Positions 25,397 to 36,869 of a stretch of DNA of 64,000 nt are shown here, in pieces. This DNA is from Knoxdaviesia capensis (lineage: Eukaryota > Ascomycota > Sordariomycetes > Microascales > Gondwanamycetaceae): contig LNGK01000003.1 in the NCBI GenBank assembly GCA_001510575.1, positions 1,479,755 to 1,543,754 of the forward strand. Reading direction: 5' to 3'. A program made the translations under genes and the position numbers. Below the pieces are notes generated by a model. That model was not told the origin of the DNA. It did not search any database and saw only the letters and a program-made list of their open reading frames with translations. Position 1 is the first letter of the stretch; each line of letters opens with the position of its first letter.

Positions 25397-26538
25397 ATGC
25401 TGTCGTGGGATTTCATCTCAACAAAATGGCGTGGCGCCTTCATGGCTACGTCCGGTGTCCAGGCCATCTTGTGTTTGGCGTTCGAGAGGTGAGTTATCAA
25501 ATATGCTTCTTCTCACGAAGGAAGATGCACACACACATGTGGAGTCCTCGTACTAACCACCGCGCCGTTGTTTGTTCTCTGCCGTGTAGTTATGCCTTTG
25601 CAAAGTTCCAAACTAGCCTGGGCCCATCTTCAGATCTCCCCGAAGCCGAAATCCAATACCGGACCATCCCAACCTTCCTCACTCTCTTCATTTTCGGCTT
25701 CTTGTATCAACTCGTCGTTGTATGGGATGCCCTCCGCATGCGGAACACCATTCAGGTTATCGGTGTTTGCTTGTCCAACCTTGCCCTGCTTGTCTATACC
25801 GCCATCCAAACAGAGCAGATTCGCGATGCCATGCTGGCTCTCTCCAAACTGGGTGCTCTCGAAGGCACCTTTGATGACCACTGGAACGAACTTCGGCCAT
25901 TCCTGATTGCCATTCCGTGCATCATCTCCGCCGCGACCCTCGCCATGGGCTTCATTGCCTGGAAGCTCTACCAGGAATTTGCCTGGGATATCCTCAAGCA
26001 GATTGGCGCCGACTACCGCATGAAGAAGCGCTTCCTCCAGTACCAGATTTATATCGCCCTGCTGAAGTTCGATTTCTTCTTCTTCCTCGGCTTCATGATC
26101 CAGTTCCTTGTTATCGTCAACCGCAACCCCGACGACGCCGAGTTCGGCCTGACCATTGCTGTTATTCCCATCACCGTCGGCATTCTGATCGGTGCCGCCA
26201 TCTTCACCCGCCGCGAGCTGAAATGGGGCATGATGTTCATTATCCTGCTCTACTTTGGCGCTTTGAGCTACTTCATCTTCAAGCTCGTGCGCATCTACCA
26301 GCCCGGATACAGCCACCTGTATCTGCCGGTGCAACGCTCGCTTACCGCATTTGCAGTAATCACAATCTTGCTTATCCTGCTTACCATCGCCAATGCTTTC
26401 ATCTGCATGAACAACTTTGGCGAGGGCCTGAAGCCACACCTGATGTCGACTCGCCGCGACCAGGAGAAGGCCGACATGAACTCGATTAGCCTGGCTGATG
26501 TCAAGCAGCCGCTGCCGAGCCGGATGACCATCGACTAA
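25397..26538 (+). CDS. UPF0658-family Golgi membrane protein
   Basis: Two exons, 25397-25488 and 25590-26538, with a 101-bp intron (GTGAGT..TAG, branch site TACTAAC at 25551) give 346 residues. After MLSWDFISTKW there are about eight hydrophobic spans in the pattern of the fungal UPF0658 family (S. pombe Golgi membrane proteins of unknown function): for example TIPTFLTLFIFGFLYQ, FDFFFFLGFMIQFLVIV, MFIILLYFGALSYFIF and a last span ending in NAFICMNNFGEGL. The C-terminus is hydrophilic. The start is uncertain. 25397 is the first ATG in almost 800 bases and has A at -3, yet the frame is open upstream and reads as a Q/N/Y-rich segment (about 25040-25396) like the N-termini I recall in relatives. 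The true protein may start earlier at a non-AUG codon or in an unseen exon. It is convergent with RMD5 downstream. Confidence 0.85.
25489..25589 (+). other. Intron in UPF0658-like gene
   Basis: Donor GTGAGT, acceptor GTGTAG and a perfect TACTAAC branch site 32 bases before the acceptor end. Splicing joins ..LAFE-S-YAFAKF.. across an AG|T codon. Confidence 0.9.
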
Positions 26539-27656
26539 ACCACCAAAAAAATCTAACATGAATTTACTTAAATCTACGAACGAACACCCCAGAAAGAGCA
26601 GAGGTTGCAACTGAAGCAACCAATACCCACTGAATATCCATCTATCTGTACATTTATTGCTCCCCAGCATCACATCTTCATCTTCATTACCTGATTTCCT
26701 CCTTTATATATGTACTTCTCTGGATATCTACGCACTTTTCACTTATCTTGGACATGACCCGCTTTTGAACTTTTTCTTTTCCATTTACTATCTCACTCTT
26801 TCCACTTTCTTTTCAAGTTTCTGTTTTCTAGCCTTCTGGATCTGACTTCTATTTCCTTGTTTCTTCTTTTTGTTTTGCGTTGCGTTTTTTCATATCTTTT
26901 CTGCTCGACCAGACAAGACAGACAGGACCATTTAACGGACTGCGGATACCCTTCCCCTGAATATAAACCAATTTCTCTTCATACTATATAACTGTGCCTC
27001 TATATTTTTGTGTCTTGTTTTGTGGAACCTGTGTTTAGAACGTTGTATACACCCTGTCTGGTTCTTTTTGGCGGTTGGGCTGTTCTGGTTGGAGCTGGAG
27101 TGTGTTTCTTTTTGCTCTTGCTACTGGGTATCACGGTGTGATATTTTAACTCCGGTGCTCTGTTAAATGTCGCATCTTGCATTCTCACCGTGTACAGTTT
27201 CGTCGAGGCATTGAGAACCGACTAGGAATGATATCCAGACTGTGACTTGATTGAATCTCATGTAACGAATAAAAAGACCCTCTCGGGTTTCTGCTAACAC
27301 TGAAGAGGGGGGGGGGGCACGGAAAGAAATTGCATTCCCAGATAAAAGTCATAAAGCAAAGCAACGCCGGTTCAAAAAGGGCAACGAGGGACCAGAAGCT
27401 TCTCGTGCAAAAGTTTCCTCAGAAACGTATCAGTGTCCACCAAAGAGACGGAAACGAGAAGAAAAAGAGATACCCCAACGCCAATATGAGCAACAAAACG
27501 AGAGTAAAAACTTAAAACGAGGTCCGGTTGGGAGGCATACAAGACATAGCAGTACACACGTCAAAGGAGAACCAGGGAATCATGAAGAAGAAAGAAAAGG
27601 TTAGTGACCTCGAAGAACTACGGCCGATTGCTGAACGGCGCCTTGGGTTCATTCGC
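26539..27656. other. Convergent intergenic region
   Basis: The 3' ends of the UPF0658-like gene (+) and RMD5 (-) face each other across 1.1 kb. The sequence is T-rich then A-rich, as expected of two 3' UTRs, with a G10 run at 27307-27316. No gene seen. Confidence 0.6.
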
Positions 27657-29261
27657 TCAAAATTTGATTTCCTGCGCCTCACGAGACCCGCTCTCAATAG
27701 GGCAGTACGGACACTTGAAGCGATGATTCTTAATGATCCCTCTCAGAGCGTCGCGACTGATGACGTGGCCGCAGGGCAGCAGCATGGGCGGGTTGGCGGC
27801 GGTGGTCTGCTCCTTCAGCACGGGGCACACGAAGATCGGGTGGTAGACCATGGCGCGCGGCAGCGGGGTCTCGAAGGGCAGCTCTTCGTGGGTGGTCCAG
27901 GCGGTGCGCTGGCCGCGCTTGGCCGCGGCGTACTTGGACAGCCAGGGCAGCGAGATGGCGCCGGCGGTGACGGCGACGAACAGCGGCGACTCCGCCGACA
28001 GGCCCAGCAGCGAGCAGAACTCGCGGGTGAAGGCGGCCGCCAGGTCGGCGAACGCCGTCTCGGTCTCGAAGAGCGTGGCGTACGGCGTGGGGCTGACGTT
28101 ACTAGCATACACCACCGCGCCGCTCAGCGTCTTGATCTCGCCCATGTACTTGTCGGCGAAGCGGCCGAAGTTGGCCGCGCCGTACGCCAGCGCGCCCGCC
28201 AGCCCGTTAGCCGCCGGGTCGTCGGGCAGCCCGTTGACGGCGGGCCCGCGGAACAGCCACAGGAACTGCAGCTTGACCAGCTCGAACTCGAGCGTGCTGC
28301 GGCGCTTCGCCAGGTCGTCGCTGTGGTAGCGCGCCCACTCGATCGCCGGGCCGAGGTTGCGGTCGGTGCGCAGCGCGCGCAGGATTGCGTACATTTCGGC
28401 AAACGTCGTCTGCAGCTCCAGCGACTGCGCCGGGTCGCTGTCGACCGCCAGGAAGCGGTCGGGCCGCGGGCCCTTCGGCACCGCGCTGGGCTGCATGCGG
28501 ACCGAGTCGGGCAGCTCGCTGAGGAGGATGTCGGGCGACGTTCGGGCCGAGCCGTCGGTGCTGCCGTCGTCGTCGTCGTCCTCGCTGGCGCGCTCGGCGG
28601 CGGCGGCCCGCGCGGCGGCGGCCTTCTCGGCGGCGGCCTTCTCCAGCTGCACCTGTTGCTGGAACCGGGTGGGCGGCGGGAGGACGTGGGTGGTGCGGAC
28701 TTCATCGAGGAACGTGGAGGCAATAGTGAAGTCGCCCTCGCGGAGGAGGTGCATGGCCATGGCCCGGTCGACCAGGCGCTCGTGGTGTTCGAGGTTGTTC
28801 ATATCGGTGGGGATTTCGCGAGCCGGCATGGCCTAGAAGACGGACGAGGTGTAACGGTTAGATAGATGTGGGGTATAGACGACAAAAGAGACGAGAAGGA
28901 AGAAGAGCGGCCGGCCATTTACCTTGTCCAGGGCCTTGCCAAAGTTCTTCTGCCGTCGAGTGACTTCCCGAAGAGAGCCGTTGACACCCTCGAAGGACAT
29001 CTTAATGGGGTTCTGCAGCTTGGTGAGGACGAGTGAAGCTTTCTGCTGATCTAGAAGGGTGAGGAGCGGCACCGGTCAGTAAACCCCAGTAGAGGAACGG
29101 CACATGAAGCACAAACCTGCAACAATCTCCTCGCGGGCAGAGGTCAGCAGCTTGATGATGTTGTCGACGCCATCGATCGCCGACGAGAGGTTCGATTTGC
29201 TCAGCCGGTCGACCTCGGCCTGAAGCGCCACCATCGGAGACGGGTTCGACTCCGAAGCCAT
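27657..29261 (-). CDS. RMD5/GID2-type subunit of GID/CTLH E3 ubiquitin ligase
   Basis: Three exons on the minus strand: 29261-29117, 29050-28923 and 28832-27657. They give 482 residues, with introns of 66 and 90 bp and phases that join cleanly. The N-terminus is helical. A LisH/CTLH-like part starts near MNNLEHHERLVDRAMAMHLL, is interrupted by an Ala-rich and DDDDD-containing insert (about 150-180), and continues into a CRA-type helical region (LEFELVKLQFLWLFRG..). The C-terminus (about 425-468) is the degenerate RING of this family: CPV.., MLLPCGHVISRDAL, FKCPYC. In yeast Rmd5 pairs with Fyv10 and ubiquitinates gluconeogenic enzymes after glucose return; the same role is inferred here. The first ATG begins MASESNPSPM. 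It diverges from the STB-like gene across 791 bp. Confidence 0.93.
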
Positions 29262-30052
29262 CTTGGGGCTCCGGCGGTGTGGGCGGTGATCAGCCGTGAG
29301 ATACTAGACGGAGGCAAAGCAACGAATGAAGAAGAGGTATATGCAATGCCGTGGGGATGCTCCGTAGAAGCAGGTCCTAGAGATCGAGGGAAAGAGGGGG
29401 AGGGACGGGATATCAGATAAAGACAACCACCCAGCAGGATGTTAGCCAGGCTATGATTGATAGCGTGACCAGATAAACAGCGCCTTAAGAGGCATATAGC
29501 ACAGGGGAGAGAGAGGCCTTGAATGACAGAACTGGAGTAAGATAAATTAAGGGTCTTGGGATCTTAGGATCTCAGGGTCATAAAAACCTTTGGGGTCTTA
29601 CAAGCAAGGTTAGATCCAGTGTTAACCCAAAAGAAAGCAAATGGAGAATCACTACTTACAGTAGAGATAGAGAGCTCTGGACTTGGAACCTGAATGCCTG
29701 AATACCGATTGTGACATAATCACTAACCCTAACACTATAGGGTTGATAAGCTCTGGCAGGTGATGTCAAAATGCAGCTAAGCCGCATAATGTTGTATCCG
29801 GGATGCATATCCAGACCTTCCTCTCTCCACATCTTCGTGCCCACATGCTTCTAAGCTTAACTACCTAACCTCTGCTCCTGTTTGTGTTCTTTGTTTGTTT
29901 TTCATATACATCTCCAGACTCAGATATTCTACGCGTAGAATAGGAGTCTCTTTTCCTTCCTCAGAATGACATCATCTACGTTGCAATAGTACCTCCTTTC
30001 ACCACGGTGACCAGAGTTCACCCTCGACTCCACGAATTCATCCTCTCTCACC
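29262..30052. promoter_or_regulatory. Divergent promoter of RMD5 (-) and STB-like gene (+)
   Basis: 791 bases between two start codons transcribed outwards, holding both promoters. AACCCTAA lies at 29725-29732, followed by AGGGTT six bases later, forming an imperfect inverted pair. I see no obvious TATA box. Confidence 0.6.
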
Positions 30053-32891
30053 ATGACCACTCCGGGTATCCGGCGTCCGTTGGATGCGGATGCGCTGGCA
30101 GCTCCCGACGATGAACGGGCTCGGAATATATCGTCGTCGAACTCGCCGTCGCCAGCCGTGACTCCCACTCGCCGCCATATAGTGCTGCCGGATCCTGTCG
30201 CCTTTAGGTGGGTGTGACGTGGGCTGCCTCCGGAAAAGACTCCTCTGGGATTCATTCTAGCTTGTACTCGGGCCAGTGAGACTAATCGAACTCTTGTATT
30301 CACTCAGATATCTGCAACAGGACCCCAGCGTTAGTATGGTCCAAGCCCGTACCAGCCTTCCCGGATACGAACTCTACCTAGTCGAACAGTGGGCGTGCTC
30401 GCGACAGTCTCCCACTCTTGTCATCGCCACATATACCGGAGACCCGAACAGCGCCATCGTTGTCGGAGTCTTGAGCTTCCCTGCCGACGAAGAAACATGG
30501 TCGGCAAGGCTACGGGTATTCTTCCGTGCCTTGCGCCAGTTCCACGCACGACCGAAAGAAACACCCCTCGGTGAGCTGTTTGTCACCAACCTCAGCAGCT
30601 TCCCTTCGGCCCTTACAGTGATATTAGTCCCCGATGGCGATATTCGAAAACAGCAGAAAATGTTCATGGTCAACGAAGACTTGAAGCGCTTGGGTTGCTC
30701 GGGCCGTTCGGGCCTGACGCTCTCCGAGCCAACCACCGCTACGCAGGCCAAATTCTACCAACTATACAAAGTGTCTGAGAGAATCGAGTTCTTCCAGGCG
30801 GTACTCGAGCTTGTCAAGCTCTGCCAGGCCGCCCTGGTTGTCTTTGGCCAGCTCCAGGCCGAGTATGTCGACGGCCTTCTGTGCGACGTCACCGAGACGG
30901 CTATCAGCAACTGGTGGACAGAGATTGGCGCCGACTACTACAATATGGAGCCGACCGACGGAATCCTCGGCCCGATAACTGTTGCCGCGCTTCTGGGCAC
31001 CCTTATGGGCGCGCGGAACCGTCTCAACTCGGTCGGCGCGCCGGTGTCTAAGGACGTGTTCGATCTGGATGCCACCAAGCGTGGCATAAGCAGCTTCCAG
31101 AAGATCCACAAGCTCGAGCGGACACGGCGGCTCGACCGGAGAACCCTCCTCAAACTCCAGTCGGTGACGGCCAAGGCTGCGGCCGGCGAGGGCTGGACCG
31201 TGCCAAAGGCGGTCAAGTCGACAGTGGCGGAAATTGGCGGAAAGCGCGGAGAGCTCGTCATGGGCATGGTGTCGGGCTTGGACAAAAGCGGAATTGGCGA
31301 TATCGAAACTATCGACTTCAACAGATTCATCAGCCTGGCCTATGGCGAGCGGCCAAAGTGGCTCTGGTACGGCAAGCCTCGGCGTACACAGTATCAGGAC
31401 CGGCACCCCGACATGGCTGGGCCGATCCTTGGGACCAAGGCCGACGTTGCAGCAGCTTCATCGGCATTAACGGCTGGTGGCGGCTCATATATAGCCGGCG
31501 GTGGGGCTCTCGGTGCAGCGTCAGCCTCGGGGGCGGCCAACGCCAGTGGCGGTGGTGGTACCGCTGTTGGAGTTGCGTCTGGAGCTGACGATGATGGAGA
31601 CACGCTCAAACGCGAGGACTCTCTCGCACCCCCAGCCTCGGCCATAGCCTCAGCAGCGGTGTCTGTAGTTGGGGACGCTCCTGCCGACCGCGACAGTACC
31701 CGTAAAGGCGTTTTCAAGAGCGTTGCGGGCAAGATGAACGATGCGCGTTCCGGGCTCGGCCGGATCAAAGATGCCGTGGGCGGTAGCCGGAAGGCGCCGA
31801 GATCGAAAGACGAGTTCGCGGAGAGTGCTATCACTCCGCACCCCCCGTCGGGGGGTGTCTCATCGCCGTCTAACCACCATTACGGCGGAGGGCTTCAGCC
31901 GGTTCCTCGAGCGTTTACGTGGAAGAACAAGCCGGAAGAGTACCTCCAGAGTATGCGAAAGGAGCGCGAAGCTCACTCTCGGCAGGGGTCGTCGGATCCC
32001 GAGGCCCTGGAGCAGCTGCTTATGCTAATTCCGGGCTCTTCGCTCCCAGATCCTCGCCAGGATACTGCTGGTCCAGCAACAGACACGGCGCCATCGGCCC
32101 CGGGATCCACTGTTGGCGGAGAAATAGATGTGTCCGGTGCACGATTAGTATCGGAAACCTTGGAGTTCAGTGCCACATCACTTCCCCTCGCTCACATCCG
32201 CCGGCGCCAGTCTATCGACTCTGCAACACTTGGCCGGCCACCTCGAAACAACGATGAGCGGTGGCCGCGGCGTCTCTCATTTAGCATTGCCGAAGACGCG
32301 GTGCTGCGGTGGGACGAGCTGGCGCCAGCGAGCAGCCAGGACGCGTTCATGTACCAGCTAGAGGCGGCGCGCAATCTGAACAGCAGCATCTGCGAGATCA
32401 AGCACTCGATCGAGCCGTGGGTGCTGGCGGAGCTGCAGAGCGTGGCGGCGCTGGACGAGAAGTACCAGCAGGACTGCGAGGAGGCGGCGGGGCTGCTGGC
32501 GCACCTGGTGGAGGCGTTTGAGAACGTGCACCTGTCGTCGATGGAGGTGATGACGGCGGAGCGCGCGCAGCTGACGGACGGCATCAAGGGGCTGGAGGGC
32601 CTGGTGGCGCGGCTGCAGTACGAGATCAACACGCTGGCGTCCAAGGCCGACGACATGGACGAGGGCATCGACTCGTTCGAGACGCAGGTGGTGGCGCTGG
32701 AGCAGCGCGCGTCCGAGCTGCAGACCCAGCTGCAGACCGAGAGCTGGTTGCACTGGATGGTGCGGACCGTCACGGGCATCGGCAGCGGGCCGAATATTGT
32801 CGCTCGCGCTGCTGAAACTCTTGCCGCGCAGCAGAAGCTGGGCGAGACGGCTGCCCAGCGGGCCGCTGTTCGTTCGGAGAAGCGGGAGTAG
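30053..32891 (+). CDS. STB2/STB6-like Sin3-binding protein
   Basis: Two exons, 30053-30207 and 30308-32891 (intron 100 bp, AG|A codon split), give 912 residues. The ATG at 30053 (CACCATGAC context) begins MTTPGIRRPLD. Residues about 40-230 match the STB2/STB6 N-terminal block known in yeast: LPDPVAFRYLQQDP, GYELYLVEQW, LFVTNLSSFPSALTVILVPDGDIR, LKRLGCSGRSGL. Residues about 230-375 form a second conserved region with peptidoglycan-binding-like helices (TDGILGPITVAALL..) and FISLAYGERPKWLWYGKPRR. A long Ala/Gly/Ser-rich disordered stretch follows (about 385-690), then a coiled coil (about 700-850) with a short hydrophobic segment near 860. Yeast Stb2/Stb6 bind the Sin3 histone deacetylase scaffold; a nuclear co-repressor role is inferred. 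It is convergent with TIM10. Confidence 0.88.
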
Positions 32892-33552
32892 GGTGTGTAA
32901 TATTCTTACTATTGGAGGGGTTACGGCGTTGGTTTGTTTGACCTGAGTTGCATCTTCTAGCATAGCATATACACATGATGACCATTTTTGGGGGGGCTCG
33001 ATTGAAGCCATCAATACCATCCAAAGACACCTACCATGGACCCGGGCAACCAGTACGCTGCGTTCGTTCACTTGCAGTACAGCGGAATCGCATACAAATA
33101 CAAAGTTATATTCCTGACCTGATACAACGGCGTCCTGTGCTATTACATAGCTGACAAGCAGACAGACATGATACCATATAGCCCCCACCACCGATCTAGA
33201 TAATGTACAGAATGAAAAAGAAAACAACACATCCGAGAAGGAAGAAAAATATGGAGAAAAAGAAGACAGTTGGGAATGAATCGAAAACGGGGTTTCGTAC
33301 AGCGCTCCTCCCTCTCCCGCGCGGAATAAATATAGAGTTGAGATGTAGATATGGCGTGTACACGCGTGGTGTACTACGGGCACACCCTCCGGGCGCTCGT
33401 CGTGAGCGGTGTCCCCAAGGCACGCGACTTGATGAAGAGGTCGAGACGAGGGGATTCCGCACACACGGGGATCCCGGAGGCAGTCGAGAGAAGGAGAGGA
33501 AACAGCGAGACGAGGCGGAAGAAGAGAGGCAAGACACCGGGCCGCCCGGTGC
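32892..33552. other. Convergent intergenic region
   Basis: 661 bases between the stops of the STB-like gene (+) and TIM10 (-). There are 3' UTR-like A/T-rich parts and no gene. An A-rich/G-rich stretch near 33212-33265 faces the TIM10 terminator side. Confidence 0.55.
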
Positions 33553-33975
33553 TTACGACAACCGGCCGCCGTTGGCCATCTCCTGCTGCTTGGTCTGCAT
33601 GACCTCGGAGGCCTTGACGTAGGTCTCGAAGAACTTGGCCACGCAGCGGTCCAGACACACCGACTCGCCCTTGTTCAGCGCGTCCTCGCGGTAGTCGGGC
33701 GCGAGGCACTTGGCCTGGCAGGCGCGGGTGACTCTAGAGAGATGGGGAGACAAATGGGTTAGGACATGATGTCTCGCTGGTGCAGGCATCTCGCCACGGA
33801 TGGCGATAAGGGATGGCCCGGCCGAGCTCGCTCGCGAATGGCTGGGAAGCAGGGGGCTGTGTGTTTGTATTTACCTCTTCAGCATGGTGATGTGCAGCCG
33901 GAACTCCGACTCGACCATGGCGATCTTCTCAGCCGACGTCGGCTGCTTCTGGCCGAATCCAAAGAGGGACGACAT
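33553..33975 (-). CDS. TIM10, small chaperone of the mitochondrial intermembrane space
   Basis: Two exons on the minus strand, 33975-33875 and 33733-33553, with a 141-bp intron give 93 residues, the same length as yeast Tim10. It begins MSSLFGFGQ. The twin CX3C motifs are present (CQAKC and CLDRC), forming the two disulfides of the Tim9-Tim10 hexamer that escorts hydrophobic precursors to TIM22. The block LNKGESVCLDRCVAKFFETYV is close to the yeast Tim10 block and distinguishes it from Tim9, Tim8 and Tim13. There is no presequence, as expected for Mia40-dependent import. It diverges from STI1 across 940 bp. Confidence 0.95.
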
Positions 33976-34915
33976 GGCTGCGGTGGTGTATGTGTGTTGG
34001 AGAGAGAGACTCGCGGGAAGTGGACGGAACCGTGGGAGGTCGATTGAGGTTGGCCGGGTGAGACTATTCGAAGAGACGTGGAAGATCCGGGCGAATGAGT
34101 CGGATTGATGGACTAGAGCTCGGAATCGAGATGGAAGTCAAGCGAGAGAGGCGGTGCGGTGATGTAAAAAAAAGCAAGATGGATGATGTGAAGGGGATGA
34201 AGCCGATAAAAGCAAACGCGAACGAAGCTGGGATCGAGTGACGTTGGAGCTTCAGAATTTTTCCTTGGGCGGAGTCACGTGGAGATAGCCGTATCGGACA
34301 TGGTCCTGTGAGCTCTTGGAGGTGAATATCGAGGGTGACCAGCAGTGTTCAGAGAAGTTGGAGGTTTGCGTATGGCAGCGCCTGGAAATCACCGGATGCC
34401 GGATGCCGTATTCACCGGCCCCTCCGAAACCTCCGGCTTCCTCCGTCCGCCGGCCCGCTCCGTGTTTTTGGCCGTGACAAACTCCGGGGCGAAAAGCACC
34501 CAAGCTGCAGGCCGGCCAATCAAAGGTGCAGAAGCCAAATGTGGAGTCAATGGAAAGACCTAGAATTAACGAGACATGAGGGCCTAAACCGCCTATAAGA
34601 ATATCGCTATAGCGTGAGGCTTCCAGCTCCAGCCCCGTTAGATGCTTAATCTTTTTTTTTTTTTCCTCTTCTCTGAATTTAACTATTTAAACTGCCCCTC
34701 CAAAACTCCCATCATCACAAGGTTTGCGGAAAATCTCACCACAGCAAAATCTCCTGATACACAAAATTGTTGTGTGTTGATTGACTTTCTTCCCTCTCGA
34801 TCTTTTCGAGTCTTAATCTGTTGTTGTTTTGCAATCTTTTACCATTGAGCCCTCAGTTTCATTTTCCTCTCTCTCACCCTTCAGTTGAACCCTCAGCTGA
34901 GCGAATCCGATCACC
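33976..34915. promoter_or_regulatory. Divergent promoter of TIM10 (-) and STI1 (+)
   Basis: 940 bases between the two starts. A CCAATCA box at 34516-34522 is a good match to the site of the fungal CCAAT-binding (Hap) complex, and a TATTTAAA element lies near 34683, about 230 bases before the STI1 ATG. The last 100 bases are pyrimidine-rich. I did not find a perfect three-unit heat-shock element. Confidence 0.55.
34516..34522 (+). promoter_or_regulatory. CCAATCA box
   Basis: Exact CCAATCA, the preferred core of the HapB/C/E complex of filamentous fungi, placed about 400 bases from STI1 and 540 from TIM10. A chance match is possible for a 7-mer. Confidence 0.4.
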
Positions 34916-36869
34916 ATGTCGACTGCAGACGAGCTTAAGGCTTTGGGCAACAAGGCCATTGCGGCCAAGGACTTTGACGATGCCATGTATGGACCTCCCG
35001 CAGACCGATTCTGACCTGTGTTTGAATGTCCCGAAGACTCTGAAACTGACAATTACATTCGAACCTCTAGCGACAAGTTCACCCAGGCCATCGCCCTCCA
35101 GCCCACCAACCACATCCTGTTCAGCAACCGATCTGCCGCCTACGCCTCGAAGAAGGACTGGGAGAACGCCCTCGCCGATGCCAAGAAGACCACCGAGGTC
35201 AAGCCCGACTGGGCGAAGGGCTGGGGCCGGAAAGGCGCCGCGCTGTACGGCCAGGGCGATTTTCTCGGAGCCCTCGATGCGTATGAGGAGGGCCTCAAGC
35301 TGGAGCCGGACAACGCCCAGCTGAAGAGCAGCTTGGCGTCGGTCGAGCGGGCCATGCGTGCGGATGCCGGCCCGGGCGCGGACGCCGGCAGCGGCGCCGA
35401 CGGCATGCCCGGCCTCGGCCAGATGTTCAACGACCCCAACCTGTACGCGAAGCTCGCCGCCAACCCCAAGACCAGCTCGTTCCTCGCCGACCCGGCCTTC
35501 ATGGCCAAGCTGCAGCAGATGCGGTCGAACCCGTCAAATACCCAGGACCTGTTCAGCGATCCGCGCCTCCTGCAGGTTCTCGGCGTGATGATGGGCGTGG
35601 ACATGGACATGCAGATGCCTGGTGGGGACGGATTCCCCGGAGCCAGCGGCGATGTCCCGATGCCCGATGCCCCGGCTGCCGCTAGCAAGGCTCCCGAGCC
35701 GACGCCCAAGGCCGAGTCCAAGGTGGTGGAGGAGGAGGAAGCCGAGGACGAGGATGTTGACGAGGAAGAGCTGGAGAAGCAGAAGGCCAAGGAGCAGGCC
35801 GAGAAGGAGAAGGCGCTGGGCACGGAGAACTACAAGAAGCGGAAATTCGACGAGGCCATCGAGCACTACAGCAAGGCGTGGGAGCTGCACAAGGACATCA
35901 CCTACCTCAACAACCTGGGAGCGGCGTTCTTTGAGAAGGGCGACTTCGCCGCGTGCGTGGAGGCGTGCACCAAGGCCGTTGAGGAGGGCCGCCAGATGTA
36001 CGCCGACTTCAAGACGATTGCGAAGAGCTACGCGCGCATCGGCTCGGCCTACGAGCGGCTGGGCCAGCTGCCGGAGGCGATTGACAACTACAAGAAGTCG
36101 CTGACCGAGCACCGCACACCCGACACGCTGAATAAGCTGCGGGCGGCGGAGAAGAAGGTGCTGGACGACGCGAAGCGGGCGTACGTCGACCCGGCCAAGG
36201 CCGAGGAGGCGCGCGAGGAGGGCAACAAGAAGTTCAAGGAGTCGGACTGGCCGGGCGCGGTGGCGGCGTACAGCGAGATGATCAAGCGGGCGCCGGAGGA
36301 CGCGCGCGGCTACAGCAACCGCGCGGCGGCCTTCACCAAGATGCTGGAGCTGCCCAGCGCGCTGGACGACTGCAACCGCGCGATCGCGCTCGACCCCAAG
36401 TTCATCCGCGCCTACATCCGCAAGGCCCAGGTGTTCCACGGCATGCGCGAGTACTCCAAAGCGGTCGACGTGTGCGACGAGGCGCTTGCCGTCGATGCCC
36501 AGCACCACGCGGGTGTGAATGCGCGCGAGATCGAGGCGCAGCAGCAGAAGGCCTTCAGCGCCATGTACGCGGCGCGCGAGAACGAGTCGGAGGCGCAGAC
36601 GCGCGAGCGCATCATGAAGGACCCTGAGGTGAGTTTCCTGTCCCAAGATATAAACGGTCCCCTGATTTGGCCGAACGGGACTCTAACTTCTTTTCCATTT
36701 TTCCCCCCCCATCTAGATCATGGCCACCATGCAGGATCCGGTCATGCAGTCGATTCTGCAGCAGGCCCAGTCCGACCCGGCGGCGCTCTCGGAGCACATG
36801 AGAAACCCCGGCGTGCGCTCGAAGATCCAGAAGTTGATTGCCGCCGGCGTCATCCGCGTTGGCCGGTAA
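34916..36869 (+). CDS. STI1/Hop, Hsp70-Hsp90 organising co-chaperone
   Basis: Three exons, 34916-34986, 35071-36628 and 36717-36869, with introns of 84 and 88 bp give 593 residues (usual length about 580-590). The start is CACCATGTC. The order is TPR1 (residues about 4-115, starting ELKALGNKAIAAKDFDDAIDKF), first DP/STI1 motif domain (about 130-205), acidic Glu-rich linker (about 235-255), TPR2A (from about 262), TPR2B (from about 398, EEAREEGNKKFKESDWPGAV) and second DP domain (about 540-593, DPVMQSILQQAQSDP). TPR1 binds the Hsp70 EEVD tail and TPR2A the Hsp90 tail, passing clients between them in the cytosol. The first intron is a multiple of three but has an in-frame TGA, so retention truncates the protein. 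It is convergent with the monooxygenase. Confidence 0.96.

Noticed and set aside
25630..26673. 347-codon minus-strand frame
   Set aside because: Antisense to the UPF0658-like gene, whose membrane spans and splice site are clear on the + strand.
27528..28865. 445-codon + strand frame
   Set aside because: Antisense shadow of RMD5: a Gly/Arg/Val-rich translation of the complementary strand of GC-rich codons.
34240..34360. Possible heat-shock element upstream of STI1 (TTC/GAA blocks near 34250 and 34345)
   Set aside because: Spacing between the TTC and GAA units is one or three bases rather than the required two, so no proper alternating array exists.
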